DNA of 64,000 nt from Arsukibacterium ikkense. GTDB taxonomy: Bacteria; Pseudomonadota; Gammaproteobacteria; Enterobacterales; Alteromonadaceae. The stretch lies in the NCBI RefSeq assembly GCF_000987775.1, contig NZ_LAHO01000018.1, positions 1-64,000 on the forward strand, given 5' to 3'. The position numbers were made by a program, and so were the translations under genes. Positions 46,947 through 58,004 of this stretch are shown here, piece by piece. Position 1 is the first letter of the stretch; each line of letters starts with the position of its first letter. The notes under the pieces are model-generated. The model was not told the DNA's origin and searched no databases. It saw only the letters and a list, made by a program, of their open reading frames with translations.

Positions 46947-48611
46947 TTACTCTTCTGAATTGCCCCAGCTATCGCGCAAACCAACAGTACGGTTAAACAC
47001 CAGTTTATCGCTGGCTGAGTCACGATCGGCACAATAATAGCCTTCCCGCTCAAACTGATACGCCTGCTCAGCCACTGCAGTGGCTAACGACGGCTCAGCA
47101 ACACCGTGTTTAACAACCAGAGATTGCGGGTTAATCACGGTTAAAAAGTCTTCTTCAGCTGCCGGGTTGGCCACACTGAACAGCCGGTCGTACACCCGAA
47201 ACTCAGCCGGTATGGCGTTGCTCGCTGCCACCCAGTGAATAACACCACGTACCTTACGACCATCTGCCGGGTTCTCCCCCAGGGTTTCTGGTAAGTAGCT
47301 GCATTTTAACTCGACAATATTGCCATCAGCGTCTTTCACTACTTCATCGGCATGAATAACGTAGGCGTTACGTAACCGGACATCACTGCCCAGCACCAGG
47401 CGCTTGTATTTCTTATTGGCTTCTTCGCGAAAATCAGCCCGGTCAATGTACACCACTGCCGCAAAAGGTAGTTTACGGCTACCCATGCTGTCGTCTTTTG
47501 GATGATTAGGCGCATCAAGCCACTCTATCCCGTCAGCCGGATAATTAGTAATGGTGACTTTAAGCGGATCTAACACCGCCATCGCCCGGGGGGCGGCCGC
47601 GTCTAAATCTTCACGGATACAGGCTTCTAACGCACTCATTTCAATCACGTTATCTTGCTTGGTAACGCCGATGCGTTTGGCAAACTCGCGAATAGCGGCC
47701 GGCGTATAACCGCGGCGGCGCAAACCAGCAATGGTCGGCATCCGTGGGTCGTCCCAGCCGGTCACGACTTTTTGCTCCACCAACGTTTGCAGCTTACGCT
47801 TGCTCATTACCGCATATTCCAGATTTAAGCGTGAGAACTCAATCTGTTGCGGATGGCAAGCAATGCTGATGTTATCAAGGATCCAGTCGTACAGGCGCCG
47901 GTTATCCTGAAACTCCAGGGTGCAAAGCGAATGGGTAATTCCTTCCAGCGCATCCGAAATACAGTGGGTAAAGTCGTACATCGGATAAATACACCACTTA
48001 TCACCGGTTTGATGGTGATGAGCAAACTTAACCCGGTAAATAACCGGGTCACGCATGCAGATAAAGCTGGAACTCATATCGATTTTTGCCCGCAGTGAAC
48101 ACTCGCCTTCTTTAAAGCCGCCGGCACGCATTTTGGCAAATAACGCCAGATTTTCCTCAACTGAGGTATCACGCGTTGGGCTGTTCTTACCTGGCTGGGT
48201 TAAATTACCGCGATACTCGCGCATTTGCTCGGCATTTAAAAAACACACATAAGCCAGGCCTTTGCTGATCAGCTCAACTGCAAAATCGTGCAGTGCGTCA
48301 AAGTAATCCGATGAATAGCGAACCTCGCCATTCCACTGAAAGCCAAGCCAGTTCACGTCTTGCTGAATAGAATTAACAAAGTCGATATTTTCTTTTTCAG
48401 GGTTAGTATCGTCAAAACGTAAATTACACTGCCCCTGATAATCAGCGGCAATGCCAAAATTCAGGCAAATTGATTTTGCATGACCAATATGTAAAAAGCC
48501 GTTTGGCTCAGGCGGAAAACGGGTTTGCACAGCCGCGTGTTTGCCACTGGCCAGATCCGCATCAATAATTTGCCGGATAAAGTTTGTTGGGCGATGTTCT
48601 ACGTCCGCCAT
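46947..48611 (-). CDS. glnS: Glutaminyl-tRNA synthetase
   Basis: The 554-residue class I synthetase has the HIGH box in [15 protein letters not shown] and the KMSKS variant VMSKRKL. The length equals that of E. coli GlnS. ATG 48611 gives the normal [12 protein letters not shown] start; the open frame continues to a GTG at 48635. Confidence 0.97.
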   Translation of the reverse strand: MADVEHRPTNFIRQIIDADLASGKHAAVQTRFPPEPNGFLHIGHAKSICLNFGIAADYQGQCNLRFDDTNPEKENIDFVNSIQQDVNWLGFQWNGEVRYSSDYFDALHDFAVELISKGLAYVCFLNAEQMREYRGNLTQPGKNSPTRDTSVEENLALFAKMRAGGFKEGECSLRAKIDMSSSFICMRDPVIYRVKFAHHHQTGDKWCIYPMYDFTHCISDALEGITHSLCTLEFQDNRRLYDWILDNISIACHPQQIEFSRLNLEYAVMSKRKLQTLVEQKVVTGWDDPRMPTIAGLRRRGYTPAAIREFAKRIGVTKQDNVIEMSALEACIREDLDAAAPRAMAVLDPLKVTITNYPADGIEWLDAPNHPKDDSMGSRKLPFAAVVYIDRADFREEANKKYKRLVLGSDVRLRNAYVIHADEVVKDADGNIVELKCSYLPETLGENPADGRKVRGVIHWVAASNAIPAEFRVYDRLFSVANPAAEEDFLTVINPQSLVVKHGVAEPSLATAVAEQAYQFEREGYYCADRDSASDKLVFNRTVGLRDSWGNSEE

Positions 48612-48744
48612 AATGTCAGGTGTCCTTGTTATCACAAATAAAGGGGTCAGTAATGGCTGGCATTATAACACCGCCTGCGTCAGTAGCTAATGCCGATAAC
48701 GAAAAATCACGGCCGCCACTCTGCTAAACGTTTAAAAGCTGGCA

Positions 48745-50373
48745 CTATACCCACCCCATGGGCCGGTAAGCCATTGGATATTCTGCCATGCCCAGCGCCC
48801 GGTTCAGCCAGATGGCATGCGGCGGTAACTTTTGCCTGGCTATTTGTAAACGTTGCATAATCGCCGGATGCACGCCGGTTGCTGGCCGGTTTGTACCATA
48901 ACGTTGCTCACATTCCTCAGCTAAAAAGTCCATCCCATATAAAATGCACTCGTAGCTCTCGTGGTTCCATAAACCACCGGTATCAATAGCCGCACGGGGA
49001 TCGGCACCTGCGCCGGATCCCGATGCCATCGCGGCCATGCCGGGGTACCATTGATCCTGAAAATCATGGGCACTGGGTGGTTTAATCCGCCAATAAGCCA
49101 GTTTGGCCTTTAAGCGCTCAGTGATCCGTTCTGGCTTTTGCACTTCGCGCCAAAAAGCCGTATCGCTGCGCTTAGTCATACAATAATGCATGTTAATAAA
49201 ATCAAGAATTTCGTAGAATCTATTAGCCATCAGCCGGTTATAGCGAGCGGCCAACACCGCCATATCCTGATCATCATAAGGAAAATGTTCTGCCAGCAAT
49301 ACAGCACCCAGATCACTTAAATATAAACCGGTGGACTCAAGCGGTTCAATAAAGCCCCCCGACAAACCGATAGCAACACAATTACCACGCCAGTTGCCCT
49401 GACGCCGACCTACTTTAAAATTAACCACCCGCGCGTTCAGCTGCTCGGTACCTGGTCCCTGATAGGCCCGCATTTCCTGCTCTGCCTGTTCAATGCTGAT
49501 AAATTGACTGGAATGTACATAACCGACAGATCGCTGATTTTGCATTGGGATATCCCAGATCCAGCCAGCGGAAAGCGCGGTGGCGGTGGTATAGGGCCTG
49601 ACCATGCCAGGGTAAAACTTGTCATAGGGCAGATGCATAGTGATAGCCCGGTCGCACAATAGCCACTGCGAGCAATCTTCAAAACCGACGCCAAGTTGCT
49701 CTTCAATCAATTTTGCTTTGAAGCCAGTGCAGTCGACAAACAAATCGGCAGTCAGCCGCTGTTGCGTATCGGTCGTTACCGCCACAATTTTTTCCGGGCC
49801 AAGCATTTCAACCCCGGTGAGATTTGCCAGGGTGTGCACCACACCACGCGCAGTAGAAAAATCTCGCAGATAATCCGCAAACTTCTGCGCGTTCATATGA
49901 TAGGCATAGTTTAAACGGGAGCCCATATCCCATTTTTGCAGCATTAACGGTGCTAAGCCCATCTCACAAATAATGGGTTGAGCGGAGCAGGTTTCCATAA
50001 ACGGAATGCTGCGATCGCTTTTCAGCCAGTCGCTACCAGCCCGGTCAAGGGGCTGCACCCGCATACTGGTAAAAGGATGATGATAAAAACTGTTGTCGTT
50101 ATGCAGCCAGTTGCAATACTTAATCGACTGCTTAAAAGTGGCATCGGTCGCCTTCATAAACGCCAGCTCATCCACCCCGACTACCGCCAGCAAATGGCGC
50201 ATCGACGGTATGGTGGCTTCACCGACTGAAATTCTTGGAATGTCAGGCGATTCCAATAATTCAATCAGCACATTTTGCTCAGTTCCCTGTTTATTCAGGG
50301 CGCCATTTAAATACGCTGCGGTCATCCAGCCGGCTGATCCGCCACCGACAATTACTACTTTACGTTGTTGCAT
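48745..50373 (-). CDS. Flavin-dependent tryptophan halogenase family protein
   Basis: The 542-residue protein has the FAD motif VIVGGGSAGWMTAA near residue 7, the active-site lysine region FKQSIKYCNW and the halogenase signature GWIWDIPMQNQ (WxWxIP). All point to flavin halogenation. ATG 50373 with GGAG before it is chosen. It follows a sulfotransferase gene by 31 bp and, further upstream, a TonB receptor. Such halogenase-family genes next to TonB receptors are frequent in Alteromonadales; the substrate is unknown and need not be free tryptophan. Confidence 0.9.
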   Translation of the reverse strand: MQQRKVVIVGGGSAGWMTAAYLNGALNKQGTEQNVLIELLESPDIPRISVGEATIPSMRHLLAVVGVDELAFMKATDATFKQSIKYCNWLHNDNSFYHHPFTSMRVQPLDRAGSDWLKSDRSIPFMETCSAQPIICEMGLAPLMLQKWDMGSRLNYAYHMNAQKFADYLRDFSTARGVVHTLANLTGVEMLGPEKIVAVTTDTQQRLTADLFVDCTGFKAKLIEEQLGVGFEDCSQWLLCDRAITMHLPYDKFYPGMVRPYTTATALSAGWIWDIPMQNQRSVGYVHSSQFISIEQAEQEMRAYQGPGTEQLNARVVNFKVGRRQGNWRGNCVAIGLSGGFIEPLESTGLYLSDLGAVLLAEHFPYDDQDMAVLAARYNRLMANRFYEILDFINMHYCMTKRSDTAFWREVQKPERITERLKAKLAYWRIKPPSAHDFQDQWYPGMAAMASGSGAGADPRAAIDTGGLWNHESYECILYGMDFLAEECEQRYGTNRPATGVHPAIMQRLQIARQKLPPHAIWLNRALGMAEYPMAYRPMGWV

Positions 50374-50404
50374 TGGCGCGCTCCGCAATCATCTGTTGCT
50401 TCTG

Positions 50405-51193
50405 TTAATAATACCCCAGCAGGCGCCGTAAACCCGGTGCCGCATACTCGACCAACTGCTTTTGCATATCAGGTAACACTGCTGGCAGTTCTACTTTTTG
50501 CCCCGCCAGGTTCTCACGGTAAGTGCCGCTTTGCGCTTTATCTGAACCTGCCAGCACCCGCGCTTGCCAGTCGGCAGGCAATGCTGGTAAACCTAATGGT
50601 TGCAGTAAGTCGGTAAAGTAGGCTTCAGCCTGCGGCGTATCCAGCGCTTTCAGATGTTTAATCACTTCTTCATACCTGACCAGCTTACTACCGGTGCCCA
50701 GCCAGGCTACCGCATTATGGGTATAAATTTCATTCAGGGTGGGGGCTTTCTGGTAAATACCAAAAATCATCATATTGAGCATTTGTTCGATAGTAACTTT
50801 GCCGCCCTTTAAATGCTCCATCGAGCCCTGAAAGTTATCCGACAGAAAAAAACGCGCCCGCGCCAGCACCCAATCGTAGGGGTCGCGCACAATAATCAGC
50901 TGCTGTACATTTTTTAATGCCAATGCTGAGCTGTCAGAGAATAATAAATGGCCCCAGCTAAGTTTTGGTTCAGCGCTGCTAAAAGCGGCCAGATGCTGCT
51001 GTAAAATGGGGATTTGAATAAACTGTTTATCATACTGCTGAGCCACAGGTACAAACATTCTGAAAATGTTTTTCAGCAAATGAGTACCACATTTTGGTAC
51101 TGAGTTTAAAAAAACTGACTGAGGTAACGCGGTTTGCTGAAAATTAGCATTGATAGCATTCAGGGTGTCAGGTTTAGCGTGGATAGTCGGCAT
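50405..51193 (-). CDS. Sulfotransferase family protein
   Basis: The 262-residue protein has the PAPS 5'-phosphosulfate loop SVPKCGTHLLKN (about residues 31-42) and the 3'-phosphate motif IVRDPYDWVLA (about 100-110). It is cytoplasmic, with no membrane segment. The acceptor is unknown. It is located between a TonB receptor (149 bp away, after a terminator) and the halogenase-like gene, probably in one operon with the latter. Confidence 0.88.
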   Translation of the reverse strand: MPTIHAKPDTLNAINANFQQTALPQSVFLNSVPKCGTHLLKNIFRMFVPVAQQYDKQFIQIPILQQHLAAFSSAEPKLSWGHLLFSDSSALALKNVQQLIIVRDPYDWVLARARFFLSDNFQGSMEHLKGGKVTIEQMLNMMIFGIYQKAPTLNEIYTHNAVAWLGTGSKLVRYEEVIKHLKALDTPQAEAYFTDLLQPLGLPALPADWQARVLAGSDKAQSGTYRENLAGQKVELPAVLPDMQKQLVEYAAPGLRRLLGYY

Positions 51194-51294
51194 GTCACTC
51201 TCTTTTGATTTATCTCGGTTTGTCCGGTGCTAAGCAACGTTCTGCATAAAAAGCCTTTAAGTGGTTTTACCCTGTTTTAAACTGCTTTGTAAAT

Positions 51295-51322
51295 AAAAAT
51301 GCCGACTTATGCCGGCATTTTT
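51295..51322. terminator. Terminator after the TonB receptor
   Basis: AAAAATGCCG and CGGCATTTTT pair around an 8-base loop, with T runs on both strands. It lies 20 bp past the receptor stop. Confidence 0.85.
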
Positions 51323-51341
51323 CAACAACGTAAAGCTTAGC

Positions 51342-54314
51342 TTAGAACTGGTAAGACATATTCAGGAACATCCGACGCCCTAACCAGTCATACTGGCTAT
51401 AGAACGCAGCAGTGCCCTGTCGGGATATCCCAGACCCACCAGGAGCGCTAACCCGTGGTGGCTCTTTGTCAAAGGCATTAGCAACCCCGAAAGTGACATC
51501 AACACCGGCATCACGGAAGTCTTTCGTGACCGAGAAAGCATGATAAATCACTGCATCAGAATGTAATACCACCTTAACCTCGTCACCACGGTAAGTAGTG
51601 GTATCACGGTATTCACCCTGACCATAGCGGGTGTAGTTCGATACTTCACCAACATAACGCGCGGTCCAGTTAAAGGTCCAGTCTTCATAATCCAAGGCAA
51701 CCATCAGATTACCCACATCTCTTGGCCGACCGAACTCACCGGTTCTGTCAATTGGTTCGCTGGTAGCAAACAGCTGCTGCGACGCTTCTAACTGCCGCGT
51801 ATGCTGGTAAGTCGCACTCAACTGGCCGATTGGTGTATCCACCCGGTAACCTAAGGTCAGGTCGAAACCACGGTTAACTTGGGTAGCAATATTGAGGTAA
51901 CCGCCACGAACATCAGTGATCCGTAAATCTGTTGGGTCACGGTCAAACTGGTTACACAACGGTTCAGTTCCAAAGTTTTCTGAGAAATAACAGTTACCTA
52001 CTATCTGAGCGGCAGTTAAGTTAGTCACTTCTCCGGTAATTTGTATATCAAAATAATCTATAGATGCACTAAAATCGGCAAATTCTGGGATCCAGACTAA
52101 ACCTAAGGTTTTAGCAACAGAGGTTTCTGCACCTAACTGACCCGCGCCACCACCTGTGGTAACGGTTGCAGAAATGGCACCGCCACCAAAGTTAGCGGGT
52201 ATGCCATCGGCTGCGCAGTTGTTGGCGACAATCTCACCGGTAGTCCCCGCAGCTAAACCAGCCCCCCAATTAATACAGGGGTCAATGGTACGCTGGCCAA
52301 CAAAGCTGGTTTGGTTGTTTAAATACAGTTCATACAGCGCTGGCGAGCGGAATGATGAACCACGTGAGGCCCGAACCCGGAAACCCTGGCCAATCTGCCA
52401 GTTTACCCCTGCTTTATAGGTATAGTCGCTACCATAAGACGATACGTCGGTGTAGCGGCCTGAGACGGTGAAATCTAGCGCCTCGGCGAACAGCATGTCA
52501 CGCAGGAATGGAATTTGCAGCTCGGTAAATACCGCCTTAGTGTTGTGGCTACCTTCGGTAATGCCGGCTGAAGATTGGCCCCAGGTATTATTACGTAAGG
52601 TTTCCAGTCCCGGGGTATCTTTGATAGAGTCACGCTGATAGCTGGCACCTACTGCCATGCCGATAGGTCCGGCCGGCAGCTCAAATAAATCACCGGTAAT
52701 ATAACCTTCCAGCGACTGCTGTTTATACACGGTATTACCGGTTTGCTGGCCAAACAGGAAGTCACGTACCTGACCGGTGATATTACCCGCCAGGAACTGC
52801 GGATCTAACCAGGGCACATCAACACAAGGTACGCCACGGATTGTCGTCACTTCTCCGACACAAGAGCCAGAGGCAAAGTTATAAGGTGAGATTGCATCCT
52901 CATAAATTAATTTTGTTTGATAGTCACCATCACTATGACTGTCTTGGTACGATACATCCCAGAACCAGTTACCGACATCACCATTTAAACCTAAGACAAA
53001 GCGGCGGTAATCAACGGTTACTTTGCCACCGGAATGATCAGTAATAGGCGTCGGGCTTAACCACTGGGCGCCCGTCCAACCGGCACTTAACGGGTCACCA
53101 GCGAAAAAGTCTTCGTTGTACTTGTAACTCCAGAACTGACGGTAACCATTGTTTTTAGTGGTGCGGCGATTAAGCAACGCCTCACCATACAACATAACGC
53201 TGTCACTCAGCTCATAGTCACCCTGAGCATAAGCGGTAATAAGTTCTGTTTCCGGAGTTAACGTTTCCAGATCCTGAAACGGGTGGTCGGCATTAGCGAC
53301 AGCATCAGAGGTACGGTCATAGGCAACCGGGAACCAACCTGGCGGCGTTACCATAAAATCAGGGTTACTCGGATCAGTGGCAAAACCCGGGATAAAGTTA
53401 CCTAAGTTACCGTCATAATCAAACTGTGCTTTAGCACCGCCTGGAACGTTACCACCCGCCCCTTGATAGTCATATAACCAAACATGGCCCCATAGTAAAT
53501 CATTACAATGGGCACTGCCGGTACGCGGGTCAATCGGGTCTGCCCGCTCACCCGTTGCTGCATCGAATATATAACGCTCAGCACAATTAAAGAAGCTGCG
53601 TTGGCCCTTAGCCAACTCTTTTTGTATTTTGTAGTCACCAACAACCCGGAACGAACCGCGGCCAAAGGTTTTACCATAAGTACCATTTAGCTGGAAGTTT
53701 TCACCACCACTTTCGGTAGGTTGCGAGGTATTAAAATTAACCGAGCCTTCGTCACCTTTTTTAGTAATGATATTAATAACGCCGGCGACGGCGTCAGAGC
53801 CATACAAGGATGACGCACCATCTTTTAAGATTTCAATCCGGTCAATTGCCGATAATGGTAATACGTTAGGATCAAAAGACGATACCTGCCCCCGGGTACC
53901 GGCAGGACCTGCCCGGCGACCATTTAACAGAACCAAGGTACGGTTAGCACCTAAACCACGCAGTGAGATATTCTCAGAGCCGGTACCACCCTCAGTCACA
54001 AAGGCGGTAGAGGCTGCAGAAGTTATCTGGTTAGAACCGGCGGCAACGGTGGAATTCCGCAGCAACTCGCCCAGGTTACTAATGCCCTGACTGGCGGCCA
54101 TACTGGCGCTAATTACTTCAATAGGTGCGGCCTGGTCCAGGCCGTCATTGCGAATACGTGAACCGACCACCTGAATACGTTCGGTTTTTTCTTCCGCTTT
54201 TTCAGTTTCGGTACTTTGGTCCTGCGCTTGCAGGCTGAACATGGATGACGCCAGCACGCAGCTGACCGCTATTGCTAGAGGTTTTTTCCTGGAAAGTGGT
54301 GCAAAGTTTTTCAT
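51342..54314 (-). CDS. TonB-dependent outer-membrane receptor
   Basis: The 990-residue receptor has a signal peptide to about residue 31 and a TonB-box-like ERIQVVGSRI. The plug domain (IEVISASMAASQGISNLGELLR, then LRGLGANRTLVLLNGRR) and a barrel ending in FLNMSYQF follow. ATG 54314 with AGGAAG is preferred to the frame start at 54368. This subgroup resembles those serving oligosaccharide or peptide uptake in Alteromonadales; the ligand cannot be told from sequence. Confidence 0.94.
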   Translation of the reverse strand: MKNFAPLSRKKPLAIAVSCVLASSMFSLQAQDQSTETEKAEEKTERIQVVGSRIRNDGLDQAAPIEVISASMAASQGISNLGELLRNSTVAAGSNQITSAASTAFVTEGGTGSENISLRGLGANRTLVLLNGRRAGPAGTRGQVSSFDPNVLPLSAIDRIEILKDGASSLYGSDAVAGVINIITKKGDEGSVNFNTSQPTESGGENFQLNGTYGKTFGRGSFRVVGDYKIQKELAKGQRSFFNCAERYIFDAATGERADPIDPRTGSAHCNDLLWGHVWLYDYQGAGGNVPGGAKAQFDYDGNLGNFIPGFATDPSNPDFMVTPPGWFPVAYDRTSDAVANADHPFQDLETLTPETELITAYAQGDYELSDSVMLYGEALLNRRTTKNNGYRQFWSYKYNEDFFAGDPLSAGWTGAQWLSPTPITDHSGGKVTVDYRRFVLGLNGDVGNWFWDVSYQDSHSDGDYQTKLIYEDAISPYNFASGSCVGEVTTIRGVPCVDVPWLDPQFLAGNITGQVRDFLFGQQTGNTVYKQQSLEGYITGDLFELPAGPIGMAVGASYQRDSIKDTPGLETLRNNTWGQSSAGITEGSHNTKAVFTELQIPFLRDMLFAEALDFTVSGRYTDVSSYGSDYTYKAGVNWQIGQGFRVRASRGSSFRSPALYELYLNNQTSFVGQRTIDPCINWGAGLAAGTTGEIVANNCAADGIPANFGGGAISATVTTGGGAGQLGAETSVAKTLGLVWIPEFADFSASIDYFDIQITGEVTNLTAAQIVGNCYFSENFGTEPLCNQFDRDPTDLRITDVRGGYLNIATQVNRGFDLTLGYRVDTPIGQLSATYQHTRQLEASQQLFATSEPIDRTGEFGRPRDVGNLMVALDYEDWTFNWTARYVGEVSNYTRYGQGEYRDTTTYRGDEVKVVLHSDAVIYHAFSVTKDFRDAGVDVTFGVANAFDKEPPRVSAPGGSGISRQGTAAFYSQYDWLGRRMFLNMSYQF

Positions 54315-54488
54315 AGCAGCTTCCTGATAGTTTATTCTTATATTGATTGGCGCAGACAGACCACGCAAGTCTGTGAAAGTTCAACTGACACCTGAAACTA
54401 TACTAGTGGCTGAAAAATGAAATGCAATCAAAAATGTCTGTTTACCGCCAATTTACCGCTTCTCGTCTGATATTTGCCTGTTAAACAT

Positions 54489-54516
54489 AAAAAAACCGCC
54501 AGCAGGCGGTTTTTTT
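54489..54516. terminator. Terminator after sucD
   Basis: AAAAAACCGCC and GGCGGTTTTTT pair around AGCA, with T runs on both strands. It ends the sdh-suc block. Confidence 0.9.
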
Positions 54517-54529
54517 AACATGGCTTATG

Positions 54530-55402
54530 TTACCAACCAGTTAACTCTTTCAGTGCCTGGCCAATATCTGCCAGACTTTTTACGGTTTTAACGCCGGCAT
54601 CTTCCAATGCAGCAAACTTCTCATCTGCAGTGCCTTTGCCACCAGAGATGATAGCGCCGGCATGGCCCATCCGCTTACCGGCAGGTGCAGTTACACCAGC
54701 AATGTAAGACACTACAGGCTTAGTCACGTGCTGCTTGATATAAGCAGCCGCTTCTTCTTCCGCCGAACCGCCGATTTCACCAATCATGACGATGGCTTCA
54801 GTTTGCGGATCTTCCTGGAACAACTTCAGAATATCGATAAAGTTAGAGCCTGGAATTGGGTCGCCACCAATACCAACACAGGTAGACTGGCCAAAACCGT
54901 AATCAGTGGTTTGCTTAACGGCTTCATAAGTCAGGGTGCCTGAACGCGACACTATACCTACTTTACCTGGCATATGAATGTGGCCTGGCATAATACCAAT
55001 TTTACATTCACCTGGCGTGATAACGCCCGGGCAGTTAGGACCAATTAAAGTTACGCCCAGCTCATCACATTTGACTTTCGCATCCAGCATATCCAGCGTA
55101 GGAATGCCTTCAGTGATACAGACAATTAACTGAATGCCGCTGTTCGCCGCTTCCAGAATAGAGTCTTTACAAAAGGCTGCAGGTACGTAAATAACAGAAG
55201 CTGTTGCGCCGGTCGCATCTACCGCTTCTTGTACAGTGTTAAACACTGGCAGGCCCAGGTGCGTCTGACCGCCTTTACCCGGGGTGACACCGCCAACCAT
55301 TTTAGTGCCATAAGCAATCGCTTGCTCAGAATGGAAAGTACCCTGGGCACCAGTAAAGCCCTGACAAATTACTTTAGTGTCTTTATTAATTAATACGCTC
55401 AT
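54530..55402 (-). CDS. sucD: Succinyl-CoA synthetase alpha subunit
   Basis: The 290-residue subunit binds CoA and carries the phosphohistidine in [14 protein letters not shown] near residue 247. [17 protein letters not shown] at the N-terminus is the CoA site. It starts 10 bp after sucC, forming the usual alpha2beta2 operon. Confidence 0.98.
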   Translation of the reverse strand: MSVLINKDTKVICQGFTGAQGTFHSEQAIAYGTKMVGGVTPGKGGQTHLGLPVFNTVQEAVDATGATASVIYVPAAFCKDSILEAANSGIQLIVCITEGIPTLDMLDAKVKCDELGVTLIGPNCPGVITPGECKIGIMPGHIHMPGKVGIVSRSGTLTYEAVKQTTDYGFGQSTCVGIGGDPIPGSNFIDILKLFQEDPQTEAIVMIGEIGGSAEEEAAAYIKQHVTKPVVSYIAGVTAPAGKRMGHAGAIISGGKGTADEKFAALEDAGVKTVKSLADIGQALKELTGW

Positions 55403-55412
55403 TACTTACCCC

Positions 55413-56579
55413 TTATGCCTTAGCCGCTGCTGCAACCACTTGCTTGGCAGCACTGGTCAGGTCTGTGTCAGCGATGATATTCAGGCCGCTTTCAGACAGC
55501 ACTTTAGCACCAACTTCTGCATTGTTACCTTGCAGACGCACCACTACCGGTACTTTAACGCCAACTTCTTTCACCGCGCCGATAACACCTTCTGCAATCA
55601 TGTCGCAACGGACAATACCGCCGAAAATGTTGATGAAAACGGCTTTAACCGCAGTGTCAGACAGGATAATTTTAAACGCTTCGACTACGCGCTCTTTGGT
55701 TGCGCCGCCGCCAACATCCAGAAAGTTAGCAGGTTGGCCACCGTGTAGTTTGACAATATCCATGGTACCCATGGCCAGGCCTGCGCCATTAACCATACAG
55801 CCAATGTCACCACCTAAGGCAACATAGTTCAGCTCCCATGAAGCTGCATGCGCTTCACGTGGATCTTCTTGTGAAGGGTCCTGCATGGCTTTCAATTCAG
55901 GGTGACGATACAACGCGTTACCATCGATAACCAGCTTGGCATCTAAACAGTGCAGATCGCCGGCAGGAGTGATAACCAAAGGATTTACTTCCAGCAGGGC
56001 TAAATCTTTGTCTTTGAAAAGTTGCGCCAGGCCCATAAAAATTTTAACGAACTGGTTAACTTGTTTGCCTTGCAGGCCCAGTTTAAAAGCTAAGTCACGG
56101 CCCTGATATGGCTGAGCACCAACCAAAGGGTCAATCGCCGCTTTTAAAATTTTCTCTGGCGTTTCGTGGGCAACAGTTTCAATTTCCACGCCACCTTCGG
56201 TAGAGGCCATAAACACAATTCGACGTGAAGAGCGATCTACTACTGCACCTAAATACAGCTCTTGTGCAATATCAGTGCAAGGTTCAACCAGAATACGGCT
56301 AACCGGCTGACCTTTTTCGTCAGTCTGATAAGTGACCAGATTTTTGCCAAGCCATTTTTCTGCGAAAGCTTTGATGTCTTCTTTACTTTTAACCAGCTTC
56401 ACACCGCCCGCTTTACCGCGACCGCCTGCGTGAACCTGAGCTTTGACAACAAACATATCGCCGCCGATTTTATCTGCAGCTGCTACCGCTTCTTCTACAG
56501 TAGCTGCGGCGATGCCTTTAGATACAGGCAAACCATACTGGGCAAACAGTTGTTTACCCTGATACTCGTGCAAATTCAT
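55413..56579 (-). CDS. sucC: Succinyl-CoA synthetase beta subunit
   Basis: The 388-residue ATP-grasp subunit has the conserved [16 protein letters not shown] start, [17 protein letters not shown] and the GGIVRCD segment. The open frame reaches 56690, but ATG 56579 gives the normal family length. It pairs with SucD to make ATP or GTP from succinyl-CoA. Confidence 0.98.
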   Translation of the reverse strand: MNLHEYQGKQLFAQYGLPVSKGIAAATVEEAVAAADKIGGDMFVVKAQVHAGGRGKAGGVKLVKSKEDIKAFAEKWLGKNLVTYQTDEKGQPVSRILVEPCTDIAQELYLGAVVDRSSRRIVFMASTEGGVEIETVAHETPEKILKAAIDPLVGAQPYQGRDLAFKLGLQGKQVNQFVKIFMGLAQLFKDKDLALLEVNPLVITPAGDLHCLDAKLVIDGNALYRHPELKAMQDPSQEDPREAHAASWELNYVALGGDIGCMVNGAGLAMGTMDIVKLHGGQPANFLDVGGGATKERVVEAFKIILSDTAVKAVFINIFGGIVRCDMIAEGVIGAVKEVGVKVPVVVRLQGNNAEVGAKVLSESGLNIIADTDLTSAAKQVVAAAAKA

Positions 56580-56649
56580 GGCTAATTTCCGTTCATTTGA
56601 AAATGGAAGCTGCCCATTATGGTGCAGCCTGATGTTTCGATCGGCGCAT

Positions 56650-56655
56650 ATTATA
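56650..56655 (-). promoter_or_regulatory. Possible -10 element for sucCD
   Basis: TATAAT on the minus strand lies 70 bp before the sucC start and just downstream of a hairpin. No good -35 box was found at the proper distance, so this is only a candidate internal promoter. Confidence 0.3.
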
Positions 56656-56675
56656 GTGCCAACCGGCGTATTACG

Positions 56676-56705
56676 AAATGCTGTTGTCAAAAAACAACAG
56701 CATTT
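56676..56705. other. Intercistronic stem-loop between sucB and sucC
   Basis: AAATGCTGTTG and CAACAGCATTT pair exactly over 11 bp around an 8-base loop. On the coding strand no T tract follows, so it looks like a processing or stability hairpin rather than a full terminator. Confidence 0.6.
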
Positions 56706-56726
56706 TTGTGCACTTTTTCTAAATAA

Positions 56727-57938
56727 TTAAATATCCAGTAAAATACGGGTTGGGTCTTCCAGTAACTCTTTAATGGTTACCAGGAAACCAACCGACTCTT
56801 TACCGTCGATGATCCGGTGATCATAAGATAATGCCAGGTACATCATAGGCAGAATTTCCATCTTGCCATCGACAACCATCACCCGATCCTGAATTTTATG
56901 CATACCCAGAATAGCTGATTGTGGCGGGTTGATAATTGGCGTAGACATTAACGAGCCAAACACACCACCGTTAGTGATGGTGAAGTTACCGCCGGTTAAA
57001 TCATCCATTTGCAACTTGCCATCACGGCCTTTCAGCGCCAGTTCTTTAATGGCTTTTTCAATTTCAGCCAGGTTCATTTTGTCGCAATCGCGCAGCACCG
57101 GTGTAACCAAACCACGAGGCGTCGACACCGCTATGCTGACATCGAAATAATTGTGATAAACAATGTCATCACCATCAATAGCCGCGTTAACTTCCGGGAA
57201 ACGTTTCAGCGCTTCGGTAACCGCTTTAACATAGAACGACATAAAGCCTAACCGGATACCGTGACGCTTTTCAAACACGTCCTGGTATTGCTTGCGCAGG
57301 TCCATAATAGGTTTCATGTTCACTTCATTAAAAGTGGTTAGCATGGCCGTAGAGTTTTTTGCTTCCAGTAAACGGTTAGCAATGGTTTTACGCAAGCGGG
57401 TCATCGGTACCCGCTTCTGGCTGCGATCACCGGCAACGGCAGTTGTTGCAGGGGCAGCCGGCGCTGCGGCCTTGGCGGGCGCACCTGCCACAAATTTTTC
57501 TACATCTTCTTTGGTTACCCGGCCGTTTTTGCCAGTACCTTTAATTTTGCTGGCATCTAAGCCTTTCTCAGCAATCATCCGTCGTACCGAAGGGCTTAAC
57601 GCATCATCATTGCTATCGTCTGACTTAGTGTCAGACTTGGCTGTAGTTTCAGCTTTAGTATCATCTTTGCTGGCAGCTTTCTCATCTTTTTTGGCAGCAG
57701 GTGCGCCACCGGCTTCCATTTTACCGATCACTTCTTCGGCGGTAACAGTAGCACCAGTGTCATGAATGATCTCGCCCATTACACCATCAGCCTGGGCAAC
57801 CACTTCAAGTACCACTTTGTCGGTTTCAATATCAACTAATACCTGATCGCGCGTTACGGCTTCGCCTGATTTAACATGCCAGGTGGCGATGGTTGCATCT
57901 GCAACGGATTCTGGCAGTACGGGTACTTTAATTTCCAC
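56727..57938 (-). CDS. sucB: 2-oxoglutarate dehydrogenase E2 (dihydrolipoyl succinyltransferase)
   Basis: The 403-residue core subunit has a lipoyl domain with K41 ([10 protein letters not shown]). An Ala/Lys/Asp-rich linker, the E3-binding domain ([15 protein letters not shown], about 112-126) and the catalytic domain with its histidine in [10 protein letters not shown] follow. It moves succinyl groups to CoA. It follows sucA by 66 bp containing a CCGGCCC/GGGCCGG hairpin (57977-57996). Confidence 0.98.
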   Translation of the reverse strand: MEIKVPVLPESVADATIATWHVKSGEAVTRDQVLVDIETDKVVLEVVAQADGVMGEIIHDTGATVTAEEVIGKMEAGGAPAAKKDEKAASKDDTKAETTAKSDTKSDDSNDDALSPSVRRMIAEKGLDASKIKGTGKNGRVTKEDVEKFVAGAPAKAAAPAAPATTAVAGDRSQKRVPMTRLRKTIANRLLEAKNSTAMLTTFNEVNMKPIMDLRKQYQDVFEKRHGIRLGFMSFYVKAVTEALKRFPEVNAAIDGDDIVYHNYFDVSIAVSTPRGLVTPVLRDCDKMNLAEIEKAIKELALKGRDGKLQMDDLTGGNFTITNGGVFGSLMSTPIINPPQSAILGMHKIQDRVMVVDGKMEILPMMYLALSYDHRIIDGKESVGFLVTIKELLEDPTRILLDI

Positions 57939-57976
57939 TTTTTCACCTTTTTACCGGTTAGTCTTATTTCGTTCAA

Positions 57977-57996
57977 CCGGCCCTAGTGCGGGCCGG
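57977..57996. other. GC-rich hairpin between sucA and sucB
   Basis: CCGGCCC and GGGCCGG pair perfectly around TAGTGC with no T tract. It probably affects mRNA stability or translation of sucB. Confidence 0.55.
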
Positions 57997-58004
57997 ACAA
58001 GTCA

